Assembly: GCA_910587295.1 (NCBI GenBank)
Contig: CAJULP010000065.1
Coordinates: 111,281 to 175,280, forward strand
Source of the DNA: an uncultured Lachnospiraceae bacterium
GTDB taxonomy: Bacteria > Bacillota > Clostridia > Lachnospirales > Lachnospiraceae
Direction of reading: 5' to 3'
DNA length: 64,000 nt
The notes beneath the pieces were generated by a model. It was given only the letters and a program-made list of their open reading frames with translations, was not told where the DNA came from and did not search any database. This document shows positions 8,493 to 17,764 of this stretch, one piece after another. The stretch's first letter is position 1, and each line of letters opens with the position of its first letter. Both the position numbers and the translations under genes were made by a program.

Positions 8493-10172
8493 TCAAGAAA
8501 TATCCTTGACTTCATTCACCCCGTAGCCTTCTGCGTATTGAAACGTCACCTGATCGCCAACCTGATATTTTATGATTGTAACAAGAGAAGCATCTGTCAT
8601 ATCCACATCAAAAATATCATCCTGCCCGACAAGACAGATATAATAGTGGCTGTTGCCCCCAAGCACCACCGGGGAAATACTCTCAATCTTCCCGCTGACG
8701 CTCTTATTGCTTTCCGCCGCCGCACTGACGATCCCGTTCGTATTTAATAGTTCCATGTAGTTTTTCTCACATTCCTGCACAGTATCACCGATAGCCACCC
8801 ACTGATATTTCTGGACATTGACCATGGCATACTTTTTCACCAGTCCCGCACCGTCCTTAAGGGCCATGAAATACGTAGGCTCGTCTGCAATATTTAATAA
8901 AAGCGGAAAGGTGGAACGATATCCCAAGTTCTGCACCTGCCCTTCGGCCGACGACATGGCGGAATCCTCAATAGCTCCTTCCACTTTGTAATACCGGGTC
9001 TCCATGGTACGCTGGTTCATCAGCACAAAACCCACATTGGATTGGTCGCCGCTGACACTGGTAACGCCTGTATATACCCATACGTCGTCCTCCAATGCAA
9101 TATAGTTATAACCGTGGGTAGACTGCAGGCAGTCTCTCTGCCCCAGCAGAGAATTCCAATATCCATGCTTCAAAAGTCCTGAATAATCATACAGATTGAC
9201 CAGAAGATCTGCGGAATAAACCTTATCGATCCACTGGGGCACATCCTCCACCGCATAATCCACACATTCCCCGGTCTGGGCGTTACATAATACCACCCTC
9301 CCTATGGTCTGTCCGCCAAATAAGCCAATGTTAAACTTTTTTACAGGGCATACCCAGTAGGGCGTTCCTTCTTCATCAATCTCAAAAAATATCTGGTCGT
9401 CAAAAATATAAGTGGGATAATGGAACCGCAGATGCCTGTAAATATTCCTGTTAAAGTATTCCCCTTTGGAATATCTGATCTCTTCCGTAAGCTTCACGCA
9501 TTCGGTGTTTTGTGTGGTCATATCGATCAGGATATATGCAGGGATGCCGCCTCTTTGGTTAGTCAGCCATTTGATTGGGCTTGCATAAGTAAGGGGCGTT
9601 ACCCTGACCGGCTTCCCCTGGTAATTGATCTGGCTGTAATCCCCTGACACCTCAAACTGGGATACCATATCCACCATGCTCCCCATCTTCCGGTTCCCCA
9701 GCAAAGATGCCGAGTCCTTGTCCAAAAGTGGGATCGTCTTATAATCCACTTCTTTGATATCATCCGTAAAAGCTCTTTCCTGTATGGTCAAAAGCTTTTG
9801 GTACTTCGACGCATTAAAAAACGGGGAAGACAGAAGCGAACCTGCCACGTAAACCACCCCTAATACAAGGATCAGACCGCCAAGCAGCTTTACCGGAAGC
9901 CCCATTTCCTTTAACCGGAACTTGTACACAGCTCCCTCCACTGCATCCTGTCCGCTCTTTTTGAACTGCCGCCCCACTAAAAGCGCCAAAAGCAATACAA
10001 GCAAAAGCATCATAGCCGCCCATGTTCCCGACGAATGGATATTGATTGCCGGTATCGTCACATAATAGTAAACCGCCAGTGCTGCCAGCCCCAAAACCAC
10101 GAAAACAAGGACCTGCACAAATTTTTTCTTTTTCAAATCTTTTACCTCCATTATGTTACTGCCAATTGTCAT
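8493..10172 (-). CDS. Large membrane protein of unknown function
   Basis: About 559 residues from ATG 10172 (AAAAAGGTATA upstream); ATG 10151 is an alternative. Three hydrophobic helices lie near residues 18-43 (VLVFVVLGLAALAVYYYV), 51-69 (MMLLLVLLLALLVG) and 97-119 (LLGGLILVLGVVYVAGSLL). The remaining 440 residues form a soluble, beta-rich domain with many aromatic residues (YPTYIFDDQIFFEIDEEGTP, WVYTGVTSVSGDQSNVGFV), presumably outside the cell. The C-terminal 70 residues (GKIESISPVVLGGNSHYYIC, VTFQYAEGYG) resemble a small OB/SH3-like barrel. I recognise it only as a type of protein common in Lachnospiraceae, without assigned function. It lies alone between the terminator of the EF-G-like gene and leuS. 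Confidence 0.75.
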   Translation of the reverse strand: MTIGSNIMEVKDLKKKKFVQVLVFVVLGLAALAVYYYVTIPAINIHSSGTWAAMMLLLVLLLALLVGRQFKKSGQDAVEGAVYKFRLKEMGLPVKLLGGLILVLGVVYVAGSLLSSPFFNASKYQKLLTIQERAFTDDIKEVDYKTIPLLDKDSASLLGNRKMGSMVDMVSQFEVSGDYSQINYQGKPVRVTPLTYASPIKWLTNQRGGIPAYILIDMTTQNTECVKLTEEIRYSKGEYFNRNIYRHLRFHYPTYIFDDQIFFEIDEEGTPYWVCPVKKFNIGLFGGQTIGRVVLCNAQTGECVDYAVEDVPQWIDKVYSADLLVNLYDYSGLLKHGYWNSLLGQRDCLQSTHGYNYIALEDDVWVYTGVTSVSGDQSNVGFVLMNQRTMETRYYKVEGAIEDSAMSSAEGQVQNLGYRSTFPLLLNIADEPTYFMALKDGAGLVKKYAMVNVQKYQWVAIGDTVQECEKNYMELLNTNGIVSAAAESNKSVSGKIESISPVVLGGNSHYYICLVGQDDIFDVDMTDASLVTIIKYQVGDQVTFQYAEGYGVNEVKDIS

Positions 10173-10198
10173 TATACCTTTTTCTTCCGAAAAATACA

Positions 10199-10232
10199 AC
10201 AGGATGCCATATCCCCCAATACAGCATCCTGT
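10199..10232 (-). terminator. Terminator of the EF-G-like gene
   Basis: ACAGGATGC (10199-10207) and GCATCCTGT (10224-10232) form a 9-bp stem. On the minus strand it is followed by TGTATTTTTC. It lies 54 bases after the stop of the EF-G paralogue and before the start of the next gene. Confidence 0.7.
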
Positions 10233-10285
10233 CTTATATCGTCTTACCCCATTACCCTTTTCTAAAAAGAAATCACTGATACTTC

Positions 10286-12376
10286 TTATTCGTCCGCGCC
10301 GTCATTAAGCTTTGCCGCCCTCGCCGCAACTTCCTTTTCCTGTACATCCGACGGAGCCTGCTCATAGCGCGCAAACTTATATTCGTATTCCCCGCGTCCG
10401 CCTGTCATGGAACGCAGATCCGTGCAGTATCCAAATAATCCCATCATCGGCACGTCAGCTTCGATGACCTGCTTGCCGCCGGGTGCGGGATTCATGCCAA
10501 GCACCCTTCCCCTTCTCTTATTCAGGTCACCCATTACGTCGCCTGTATAAGAATCCGGAACCGTAACCTTAACGGAAACGATTGGCTCAAGAAGTACCGG
10601 GCCTGCCTCCATGAAGCCCTTCTTAAACGCCTGGATCGCCGCTGTCTTAAATGCCATTTCCGATGAATCCACCGGATGATAAGACCCGTCGTATAAAACC
10701 GCTTTCACGCCCACTACCGGGTAAGCCGCCATAGGTCCTTTCAAAACAGATTCCTGGATTCCCTTTTCCACAGCGGGGAAATAATTCTTTGGAACCGCAC
10801 CGCCTACCACGATCTGCTCAAATACATAAGGCTCTTCCAGGTTCCCTGAAGGCTCGAATTTCATCTTCACATGGCCGTACTGCCCATGGCCGCCTGACTG
10901 TTTTTTGTACTTGGAATCCACGTCTGAAGTCTTCCTTATGGTCTCACGGAAAGCCACCTTAGGCTGGGTCAGTTCTATTTCAACCTTATATTCATTCAGC
11001 AGCTTGCTGGCGATCACATCCAAATGCAGATCGCCCATCCCGTAAAGGAGCATCTGCCTGTTTTCGGAATCGTTCACATATTTCATAGTAAGGTCTTCAT
11101 GGGATATCTTCTGGAGCGCCTGTGAAATCTTGTCAACATCGCCCTTATTTTTAGGATTATATCTCATGTATGTATAAGGAACCGGCATCTCCCATTTTCC
11201 AAACTTAACGGTGGTCGCCTTGGTGGAAAGGCTGTTGCCCGTCCTTGCGGCCGTAAGTTTTGCAAGTGCGCCGATATCACCGGCATGAAGCTCCTTTACC
11301 TCGATCGGCTTATTTCCCTGCATCACATAAATCTTACCGATTTTTTCTTCAATGTCTTTATCTACGTTGTAGATCAGGTCGTCTGTCTTAAGGACACCGG
11401 AATTTACCTTGATCAGGGAATATTTCCCGATAAAAGGATCCACGATAGTCTTCCAGATATAAGCGGATTTCGCTTTGGAGAAATCATAATCCGCATGGAA
11501 GATCTCATTGGTCTTCATATTGATCCCAGCAACCTCACGGTTTTCAGGACTGGGGAAGTACTTGATGATATCATCTAACAGGGTATACATCCCCTGGCAT
11601 AACACGTTAGAACCCATGGTCATCGGCACAATGCTCCCGTCGCAGACATTGGTCCGAAGAGCCGCCCTGATCTCAGCTTCCGAGAAAGTCTCTCCGCCAA
11701 AATAACGCTCCATCATCTCTTCACTGGTCTCGGCAACCGCTTCCATCAATGTGTCACGGCAGATCTGCAGATTGGCCTTATTATATTCCGGAACCTCGCA
11801 CTCTACAACGTCTTTCCCCTGCCATCTGTTACCGGTTTCGGTGATCACATTTACATACCCCACAAATTTTTCGTTCTCACGAATCGGCAGGTGGAACGGA
11901 GCCATCTTCTTTCCGAACATTTCCGTCATATCTTCCACTACCTGGCGGAAGGAAGCGTTATCCACGTCCATATTGCTGACATAAATCATCCTGGGCAGTT
12001 TATATTTTTCACATAATTCCCATGCCTTCTGAGCGCCCACTTCAACGCCGGACTTACCGTTTACCACGATGATCGCCGCACCGGCAGCGCTGATCGCTTC
12101 TTCCACCTCACCGGCAAAATCAAAGAAACCGGGAGTATCTAAAATATTTACTTTATAACCTTCCCACTCAATGGGGATAACAGACGTACTGATTGATATT
12201 TTTCTCTTTTGTTCTTCTTTGCCAAAATCACTGACTGTATTTCCATCATCGACCTTACCCATCCTCGATGTTATGCCCGATAAATATGCCATTGCTTCTG
12301 CCAGACTGGTCTTCCCACACCCGCCATGCCCAAGCAAAGCAACGTTCCTGATTTTGTCAGTTGTGTAAATATTCAT
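10286..12376 (-). CDS. EF-G-like translational GTPase paralogue (catalytic His missing)
   Basis: 696 residues from ATG 12376 (ATGGAGGAAGC upstream), colinear with EF-G: G domain, domain II, and domains III-V (GGHGQYGHVKMKFEP, AYPVVGVKAVLYDGSYHPVD, VMGDLNKRRGRVLGM, MTGGRGEYEYKFARYEQAP). Several GTPase motifs are unusual. The P-loop is GHGGCGKTSL instead of AHIDAGKTT. The G3 motif is DTPGFFDF, with Phe84 where translational GTPases have the catalytic His. The G4 site reads VSNMDVDNA instead of VNKMDRENA. It is therefore not the housekeeping FusA but a member of the divergent EF-G2-type group. Its role in translocation or ribosome rescue cannot be read from the sequence. It is transcribed alone. 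Confidence 0.9.
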   Translation of the reverse strand: MNIYTTDKIRNVALLGHGGCGKTSLAEAMAYLSGITSRMGKVDDGNTVSDFGKEEQKRKISISTSVIPIEWEGYKVNILDTPGFFDFAGEVEEAISAAGAAIIVVNGKSGVEVGAQKAWELCEKYKLPRMIYVSNMDVDNASFRQVVEDMTEMFGKKMAPFHLPIRENEKFVGYVNVITETGNRWQGKDVVECEVPEYNKANLQICRDTLMEAVAETSEEMMERYFGGETFSEAEIRAALRTNVCDGSIVPMTMGSNVLCQGMYTLLDDIIKYFPSPENREVAGINMKTNEIFHADYDFSKAKSAYIWKTIVDPFIGKYSLIKVNSGVLKTDDLIYNVDKDIEEKIGKIYVMQGNKPIEVKELHAGDIGALAKLTAARTGNSLSTKATTVKFGKWEMPVPYTYMRYNPKNKGDVDKISQALQKISHEDLTMKYVNDSENRQMLLYGMGDLHLDVIASKLLNEYKVEIELTQPKVAFRETIRKTSDVDSKYKKQSGGHGQYGHVKMKFEPSGNLEEPYVFEQIVVGGAVPKNYFPAVEKGIQESVLKGPMAAYPVVGVKAVLYDGSYHPVDSSEMAFKTAAIQAFKKGFMEAGPVLLEPIVSVKVTVPDSYTGDVMGDLNKRRGRVLGMNPAPGGKQVIEADVPMMGLFGYCTDLRSMTGGRGEYEYKFARYEQAPSDVQEKEVAARAAKLNDGADE

Positions 12377-12538
12377 ATAGCTTCCTCCATTTTCAAGCAT
12401 TTTTGGGCATTGCGCCACATCTATTTCAAGGCAATTTTGCGGCTCTCAAAAAACCCATGTGTATATTTTACTAAATTCCCGACAAATATACAAGTGAAAT
12501 CGTACATTTTAGCATAATACTTGTAACAATTGCCTCTA

Positions 12539-12567
12539 TTGACTTTCGCACTTTAAAGTGCTATATT
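12539..12567 (+). promoter_or_regulatory. aroF-tyrA promoter with palindromic operator in the spacer
   Basis: TTGACT (12539-12544) and TATATT (12562-12567) are separated by exactly 17 bases. The spacer holds the perfect 14-bp palindrome GCACTTTAAAGTGC (12548-12561). A dimeric repressor bound there would block RNA polymerase. The regulator is not encoded nearby and I cannot name it. Confidence 0.7.
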
Positions 12568-12607
12568 AAATTACAGTGTAAAATTATAGCAAAAGGAGTA
12601 CAAACCT

Positions 12608-13621
12608 ATGATTATCGTCATGAAACCAAAGGCATCACAGCAAAGCATCCATGCCGTCACAAATTATATAGAAAACAGCGGACTTCAGGTCCATCTTTCC
12701 CAAGGGGAAGAAGTGACCATCATCGGGATCGTGGGTGACAAGACCCGCATTTCCACTGAAAACCTGATCATCTTTAAAGATGTGGACCGGATCGTTCCTG
12801 TCACGGAAAGCTACAAGCTTTCCAACCGGAAATTCCACCCCGACGCAACCGTCGTCAAAGTAGGCAATACTACCATCGGGCCCGGAAACCTGACTATCAT
12901 GGCAGGTCCCTGTGCGGTGGAGACCAAAGAGCAGCTATTAGAGATTGCAAAGGCGGTCAAAGCATCCGGCGCAACCATCTTACGGGGCGGCGCCTACAAA
13001 CCCCGTACCTCACCCTACTCTTTTCAGGGCCTTGAGGAAGAAGGGCTCCGCTATATGCAGGAGGCTAAGGCTCAGACAGGACTTTCCACCATCTGTGAGG
13101 TAGTAAGCCTTGAGGCCATTGAAGCTGCCGTAAAATATGTAGATATGATCCAGATCGGTGCCCGGAATATGCAGAATTTCATCTTATTAAAAGAAGCCGG
13201 CCAGTCCGGCCTTCCCGTTTTATTAAAAAGAGGACTTTGCGCTACCATTGACGAATGGCTGAACGCCGCCGAGTATATCATTGCAGAAGGCAACCCCAAC
13301 GTGGTTCTGTGCGAGCGCGGAATCCGGACCTTTGAAACCGCCACCCGCAACACCCTGGATTTAAGCGCCGTTCCGGTACTGCGCAATAAGACCCACCTGC
13401 CGGTGATCGTTGACCCATCCCATTCCACCGGATCTTACAAATATGTGGCCCCCATGGCAAAGGCCGCGGTTGCCTGCGATGCGGACGGACTCATGATCGA
13501 AGTCCATAATAACCCTGCCTGCGCTCTTTCCGACGGTCCTCAGTCACTGACCTTTGAAAAGTTTGAAAAACTGACAGCGGAGCTACGCCCTTTCTGCGGC
13601 CTTTTAGGCAGGAATTTTTAG
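12608..13621 (+). CDS. aroF: 3-deoxy-7-phosphoheptulonate synthase (DAHP synthase)
   Basis: 337 residues, the size of the type I-beta enzyme that joins PEP and erythrose 4-phosphate at the entry of aromatic amino acid synthesis. The N-terminal 90 residues form a ferredoxin-like regulatory domain (MIIVMKPKASQQ, VTIIGIVGDKT). The TIM barrel follows with AGPCAVETKEQL (metal-binding Cys), LRGGAYKPRTSPYSFQG (phosphate and PEP-binding Arg/Lys), RGIRTFETATRNTLD and VDPSHSTG. AAAAGGAG precedes ATG 12608. tyrA follows 19 bases downstream, so tyrosine formation is the likely end point, with feedback through the N-terminal domain. The promoter carries a palindromic spacer. Confidence 0.96.
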   Translation: MIIVMKPKASQQSIHAVTNYIENSGLQVHLSQGEEVTIIGIVGDKTRISTENLIIFKDVDRIVPVTESYKLSNRKFHPDATVVKVGNTTIGPGNLTIMAGPCAVETKEQLLEIAKAVKASGATILRGGAYKPRTSPYSFQGLEEEGLRYMQEAKAQTGLSTICEVVSLEAIEAAVKYVDMIQIGARNMQNFILLKEAGQSGLPVLLKRGLCATIDEWLNAAEYIIAEGNPNVVLCERGIRTFETATRNTLDLSAVPVLRNKTHLPVIVDPSHSTGSYKYVAPMAKAAVACDADGLMIEVHNNPACALSDGPQSLTFEKFEKLTAELRPFCGLLGRNF

Positions 13622-13640
13622 GAAACGAAGGAGAGTTATC

Positions 13641-14744
13641 ATGAAGAAAAACTTTGTCTGCGGATTTGTAGGGCTGGGACTGATCGGCGGTTCCATCGCA
13701 AGAGCAATGCGGAAGTTCTACCCGGCCTGCCGCCTGCTTGCATACGATACCAATAAAGACGGGCTTGACGCCGCCGTTAAGGACGGCGTTATCAACGAGC
13801 CCCTGTCCAAAATAGACGCCGCATTTGCTGGCTGTGACTATATCTTTTTGTGTGCGCCGGTTTCGGAAAATGACCGCAGTCTCCCATTGCTCCAAACTTG
13901 TATTTCCCCAGACTGCCTGCTTACCGATGTGGGAAGCGTAAAATCCGATATCCACGAAAACATCAAAAAAGCAGGCCTTAGCCGTCAGTTCATCGGCGGC
14001 CACCCCATGGCGGGAAGTGAGCGCACCGGCTACATAAACTCTAAAGCACTGCTTTTGGAGAACGCATATTATATTCTGACCCCCGGCGAGGAGATTTCCC
14101 CGGATGTGGTCCTTGATTTTAAAGAGCTGATTGCCTCCTTAGGCGCAATCCCCTTAGTCCTTACCTGCGCTGCCCACGACTATGTCACAGCAGCCATAAG
14201 CCATCTGCCACATGTCATTGCCGCCTCCTTAGTCAACCTGATAAAGGAATCAGACCAGGAGGGTGGGCTTATGAAAACGATCGCAGCAGGCGGCTTTAAG
14301 GACATCACCCGGATCGCCTCCTCTTCTCCTGCCATGTGGCAGCAGATCTGCCTTACCAACAAAGACCATATCCTTACCCTCCTTGATTCTTACACATCGA
14401 TCATGGAACAGATCAGAAACAAGATCCAATCCTCCGACAAGGAAGGGCTGTACCGCTTTTTTGATCAGGCAAGAACTTACCGCGATTCTTTCCCGGACGC
14501 TTCCGGCGGCCCCATCAAAAGGACCTACTCCGTCCACATTGAAATTGCCGACGAACCCGGCGCCCTGGCTGCGATTGCCACCATACTTGCCCTAAACCAG
14601 ATCAGCATCAAGAACATCGGCATCACCCATAACCGGGAACAGCAAGACGGTGTCCTGCGGGTGGAATTTTATCAGGAGGAAAGCATTGCAAAAGCCTCAC
14701 AGATCCTTACCGCAAAGGGCTATGCCGTTTTTTCCCAAAGTTGA
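13641..14744 (+). CDS. tyrA: Prephenate dehydrogenase with C-terminal ACT domain
   Basis: 367 residues. The N-terminal Rossmann fold shows GLGLIGGSIARAM, and the catalytic segment contains GGHPMAGSERTGYINSK with the conserved His. The helical dimerisation domain contains SHLPHVIAASLVNL. From about residue 295 there is an ACT domain (YSVHIEIADEPGALAAIATI) that normally binds tyrosine for feedback inhibition. The enzyme converts prephenate to 4-hydroxyphenylpyruvate with NAD. It is co-transcribed with aroF; CGAAGGAGAG is the ribosome binding site. The stop codon is only one base from the convergent stop of the fucokinase gene, so there is no room for a separate terminator and the two transcripts must overlap. 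Confidence 0.96.
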   Translation: MKKNFVCGFVGLGLIGGSIARAMRKFYPACRLLAYDTNKDGLDAAVKDGVINEPLSKIDAAFAGCDYIFLCAPVSENDRSLPLLQTCISPDCLLTDVGSVKSDIHENIKKAGLSRQFIGGHPMAGSERTGYINSKALLLENAYYILTPGEEISPDVVLDFKELIASLGAIPLVLTCAAHDYVTAAISHLPHVIAASLVNLIKESDQEGGLMKTIAAGGFKDITRIASSSPAMWQQICLTNKDHILTLLDSYTSIMEQIRNKIQSSDKEGLYRFFDQARTYRDSFPDASGGPIKRTYSVHIEIADEPGALAAIATILALNQISIKNIGITHNREQQDGVLRVEFYQEESIAKASQILTAKGYAVFSQS

Positions 14745-14745
14745 C

Positions 14746-17700
14746 CTACCCGAAATACAGTTCGCTGTTCCATACCGCCACGCCGGTTCCCTGAAAGACT
14801 TCTTCCAGCCTTTCATTGAGCTGCCAGGCATTTACGCCCTTTTTCATGATGACCTGTAAAAAACCGCCGCCACCGGCACCGGCGATAAACTTTCCGTCGA
14901 TCAGATCCTCTATGGTCATAAAGATCTGGTCGATACAAAGATTGGTCGCACCCGCATCCAGTTTAAGGGATAATTCCCAATGGTGGTTAAACAGCCTGGC
15001 AAGACCGTCCACGTCTCCGTCTTCTAACGCTCTTTTCATATCCGCCGCCGCAAGCTTCATCTCCCCTAAGGCTTCCGCGGATTCTTTCCTTCCTCCGATA
15101 TAATTGCCTACTACCTCCCGCAGCAGGTTCCTTGCCAGCCGCCGCTGCCCGGTATAGATCACCGCAAACCGTCTATTTAATTCTTCTTTTGTTTCCTCAC
15201 TTATCCTGACAGGCTCTACCGAAAGGACCTGATGGGCGCCGGGCTTGCTTACAAGCATTTTGATTCCCGGCACGATCCCTCCTGCCTGATCCTGCCAGCC
15301 GCCGCCTGTACTCATAAGCTGCTCCATATAAAGAACCTGATCAAACAGCATGCTCTCTTTAAGCTCCATTCCGGTAAATTCCGCAATCCCTTTGGCGCAT
15401 GCCCCGGCTAAGATACTGCTGGTTCCAAGCCCTGAGCCTTTCGGAACCCCTTCCACCATAGTGGAAAGGTAGATTCCCCCTCCTAACCTTTCAAGCACTT
15501 CCTCTAAGGATCGGCCTTCCGCCTTTCCCTTTTCCGGGATCAGCCCGCAGGCAAGCAGCGCCGCCTTATGCAGCGCAAAGAAATCGTACGGGTTTTTACA
15601 GTCCTGTATCTCCTCTATCCCATGTATCACCGTACTTACGCCAAGATCGGAACTTTCCAGGGAGACCTCGAGGTTCTGAAGCCTTTTTAACACCACCTTG
15701 ACAGGCAGGATACCGTTTAATTTTATGGCAGCGTTTAACACCGTTCCGCCATGCTCATTGCAGTAAGGCGGAGTATCCGTCCAGCCGCCGCCCCAGTTTA
15801 CTCTTAAAGGAAGAGCTACCTCCACCTCATCTTTTAGGATGCGGGTATCATTATGATAACCGCAGCTTCCCTTCATCCCATGGGCAACCTGATCCTTGAT
15901 CACCTCAAAACACTCCGTTTCCATCCCCAGCGCATCATAGATCCGCATGGCAACGGAATAACTGCTGTGTTTTGCCCGTTCAATCAGCGCTTTCTTCAGC
16001 TTTCCCTGAAGCCGCATGGTTCCAAACACTTTAAGCGCTTCCCCGCGTCCTGCTCCCGCTGAGAGCTTATCCAAAAACTGCTCGATCAGGATATGCCTTC
16101 GCAGTTTTTCCTGGAAGGGGATCACTTCCGCCTGATCCGCCCTGTTAAAGCTTTCCCGAAGGCTTGTCCGTTCCTTCATAAGCCATGCTTTAACTTCTGA
16201 CAAATCCACTTCCTTCTTTGCCATTTTAGTAAGCAGTAAGGACGCTTTGGCCGCTTCGCCTGCCGAATCCGCCAAAGGATACAGTTTTGCTTCCCACAGG
16301 CTCTTTTGCCCTCCATCCCAAATTTGATCTGTCGGGAGCTTGTAATGATCCAGCATATCCTGCAGCCCGCCGCCTAAAAAAGACGCATTATCTTCATAAA
16401 TTCCCTTAGGGTTATCCGTGACCCCGTAAACCCTGGCGGCAAAACTGCCGCCCATTAACTTGATCACGTGCATCACCGTATCTTCCGGTATCTCCATTCC
16501 CGTCAAAAAGGCGCCCGAAAGCACAGCCCCTTTTCTCACCTGCATGCCTTCCCCCACATGGCTGTTTTCCAGATAACATCCATCCTCCACCAGCGCATCC
16601 GGGCAGATAAAGCTGTTCCTTGCCGCAAAGTTCCCTTCCATCCGGTTGGTACAGATCATTTTTTCCCATCCAAGGAACCTGTAATCTTCCATCCGTTCCG
16701 TAAGCAGCATTAACAATTCTTTGGTTGTTCCAAAATGGATAAACGCCGCCGGCGATAAACAGACCACTTTCATTTGAAAACCGGACAAGGCTTCCCAGAG
16801 CTTCTTTCGGCACTCGGTAAGTTCTTCACAAAAACTGCCTTCCGGCGCCTGCTTTTGATAGTCTTCCAAGGCAGCGCTTTTCGCCAGAGGATACAAAAAG
16901 TCCCCATAAAAACTGACCCGTGCCTTTTCATTTACAAATTCACGATATTTATCCTCGTCTATTTTGCCGTCCGTGCAGATAAGTCCAAGCAATGCCTGCA
17001 GCAGCATGGCGTCAAACAATACGGCACCAGTGTCAAGATCCACACAGCCCTGCGTATTGACCGCACCTTTGCTTTTAAGTTCCTGCTCCGACTTTTTGTG
17101 AAGGAACTGCTCCACCATGCCCTCTTGATCTTGTAAAAACACACCGTGGTCTTTCCCTGTGCTTACCGGCTCTTTGATAGAAATAGCCGCTGCCCCCTGA
17201 AACTGAAAATCAAGCTGTAACGGATTAAACAAAAGGAGCACGTCACCGGATAATACCAGCATTCCTTCTTTGATCCTTTCCGCGACCGCCGTCATTGAGA
17301 TCATAAATTCATCGAACAAGGTGGACAGACTTCCATCCGGAAGCTGCCTGGGGACCGGGGAAAACAGCTTCCCGCATACACTGTACTGAGGGATTCGCTT
17401 ACTGTCCCCACCCGAATGAATCACCAAGATCCGCTTTCCCTTGAGACATTCCCCGGCATTTCCCCCTATCTGTTCCGTCAGATATTTCAGCACATGAAAA
17501 GTAGCCCCTCCTGACCCTACTCTCTTTCCTTCTGGGTCGGGAAGGACTGCATACACACAATCCCTGGCAAGCCTGCCTTCTTCCCTTCGGTGGGATAGCT
17601 CTAGCCGGTATCCCTTGGCCTGCTCTTCATTCGATGCGGTCAGGATCACATAATCCCAACCGCCGCGTCCCTGTTTAAGTACCTTTTGATAATCATCCCA

Positions 17701-17763
17701 AGCATCAATACAGCTTTGGCTTAAAAAAAGGTTTTTGATCCATGTAGGTGAATATTCCGCCAT
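14746..17763 (-). CDS. Bifunctional L-fucokinase / GDP-L-fucose pyrophosphorylase
   Basis: About 1005 residues, the size of the two-domain Fkp-type enzymes. Residues 1-430 form the nucleotidyltransferase half, with RVGSGGATFHVLKYL and RILVIHSGGDSKRIPQYS typical of fucose-1-phosphate guanylyltransferase. The C-terminal 370 residues are a GHMP kinase: RVNWGGGWTDTPPYCNEHGG and VPKGSGLGTSSILAGACAKG (ATP loop), then GAGGGGFLQVIMKKGVNA. It would convert free L-fucose via fucose-1-phosphate to GDP-fucose. ATG 17763 follows the stop codon of the PilZ gene, with GGGTGAG of that gene as ribosome binding site, so translation is coupled. GDP-fucose is a donor for surface glycans, and a polysaccharide cluster lies at 56-64 kb. 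Confidence 0.88.
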   Translation of the reverse strand: MAEYSPTWIKNLFLSQSCIDAWDDYQKVLKQGRGGWDYVILTASNEEQAKGYRLELSHRREEGRLARDCVYAVLPDPEGKRVGSGGATFHVLKYLTEQIGGNAGECLKGKRILVIHSGGDSKRIPQYSVCGKLFSPVPRQLPDGSLSTLFDEFMISMTAVAERIKEGMLVLSGDVLLLFNPLQLDFQFQGAAAISIKEPVSTGKDHGVFLQDQEGMVEQFLHKKSEQELKSKGAVNTQGCVDLDTGAVLFDAMLLQALLGLICTDGKIDEDKYREFVNEKARVSFYGDFLYPLAKSAALEDYQKQAPEGSFCEELTECRKKLWEALSGFQMKVVCLSPAAFIHFGTTKELLMLLTERMEDYRFLGWEKMICTNRMEGNFAARNSFICPDALVEDGCYLENSHVGEGMQVRKGAVLSGAFLTGMEIPEDTVMHVIKLMGGSFAARVYGVTDNPKGIYEDNASFLGGGLQDMLDHYKLPTDQIWDGGQKSLWEAKLYPLADSAGEAAKASLLLTKMAKKEVDLSEVKAWLMKERTSLRESFNRADQAEVIPFQEKLRRHILIEQFLDKLSAGAGRGEALKVFGTMRLQGKLKKALIERAKHSSYSVAMRIYDALGMETECFEVIKDQVAHGMKGSCGYHNDTRILKDEVEVALPLRVNWGGGWTDTPPYCNEHGGTVLNAAIKLNGILPVKVVLKRLQNLEVSLESSDLGVSTVIHGIEEIQDCKNPYDFFALHKAALLACGLIPEKGKAEGRSLEEVLERLGGGIYLSTMVEGVPKGSGLGTSSILAGACAKGIAEFTGMELKESMLFDQVLYMEQLMSTGGGWQDQAGGIVPGIKMLVSKPGAHQVLSVEPVRISEETKEELNRRFAVIYTGQRRLARNLLREVVGNYIGGRKESAEALGEMKLAAADMKRALEDGDVDGLARLFNHHWELSLKLDAGATNLCIDQIFMTIEDLIDGKFIAGAGGGGFLQVIMKKGVNAWQLNERLEEVFQGTGVAVWNSELYFG

Positions 17764-17764
17764 T

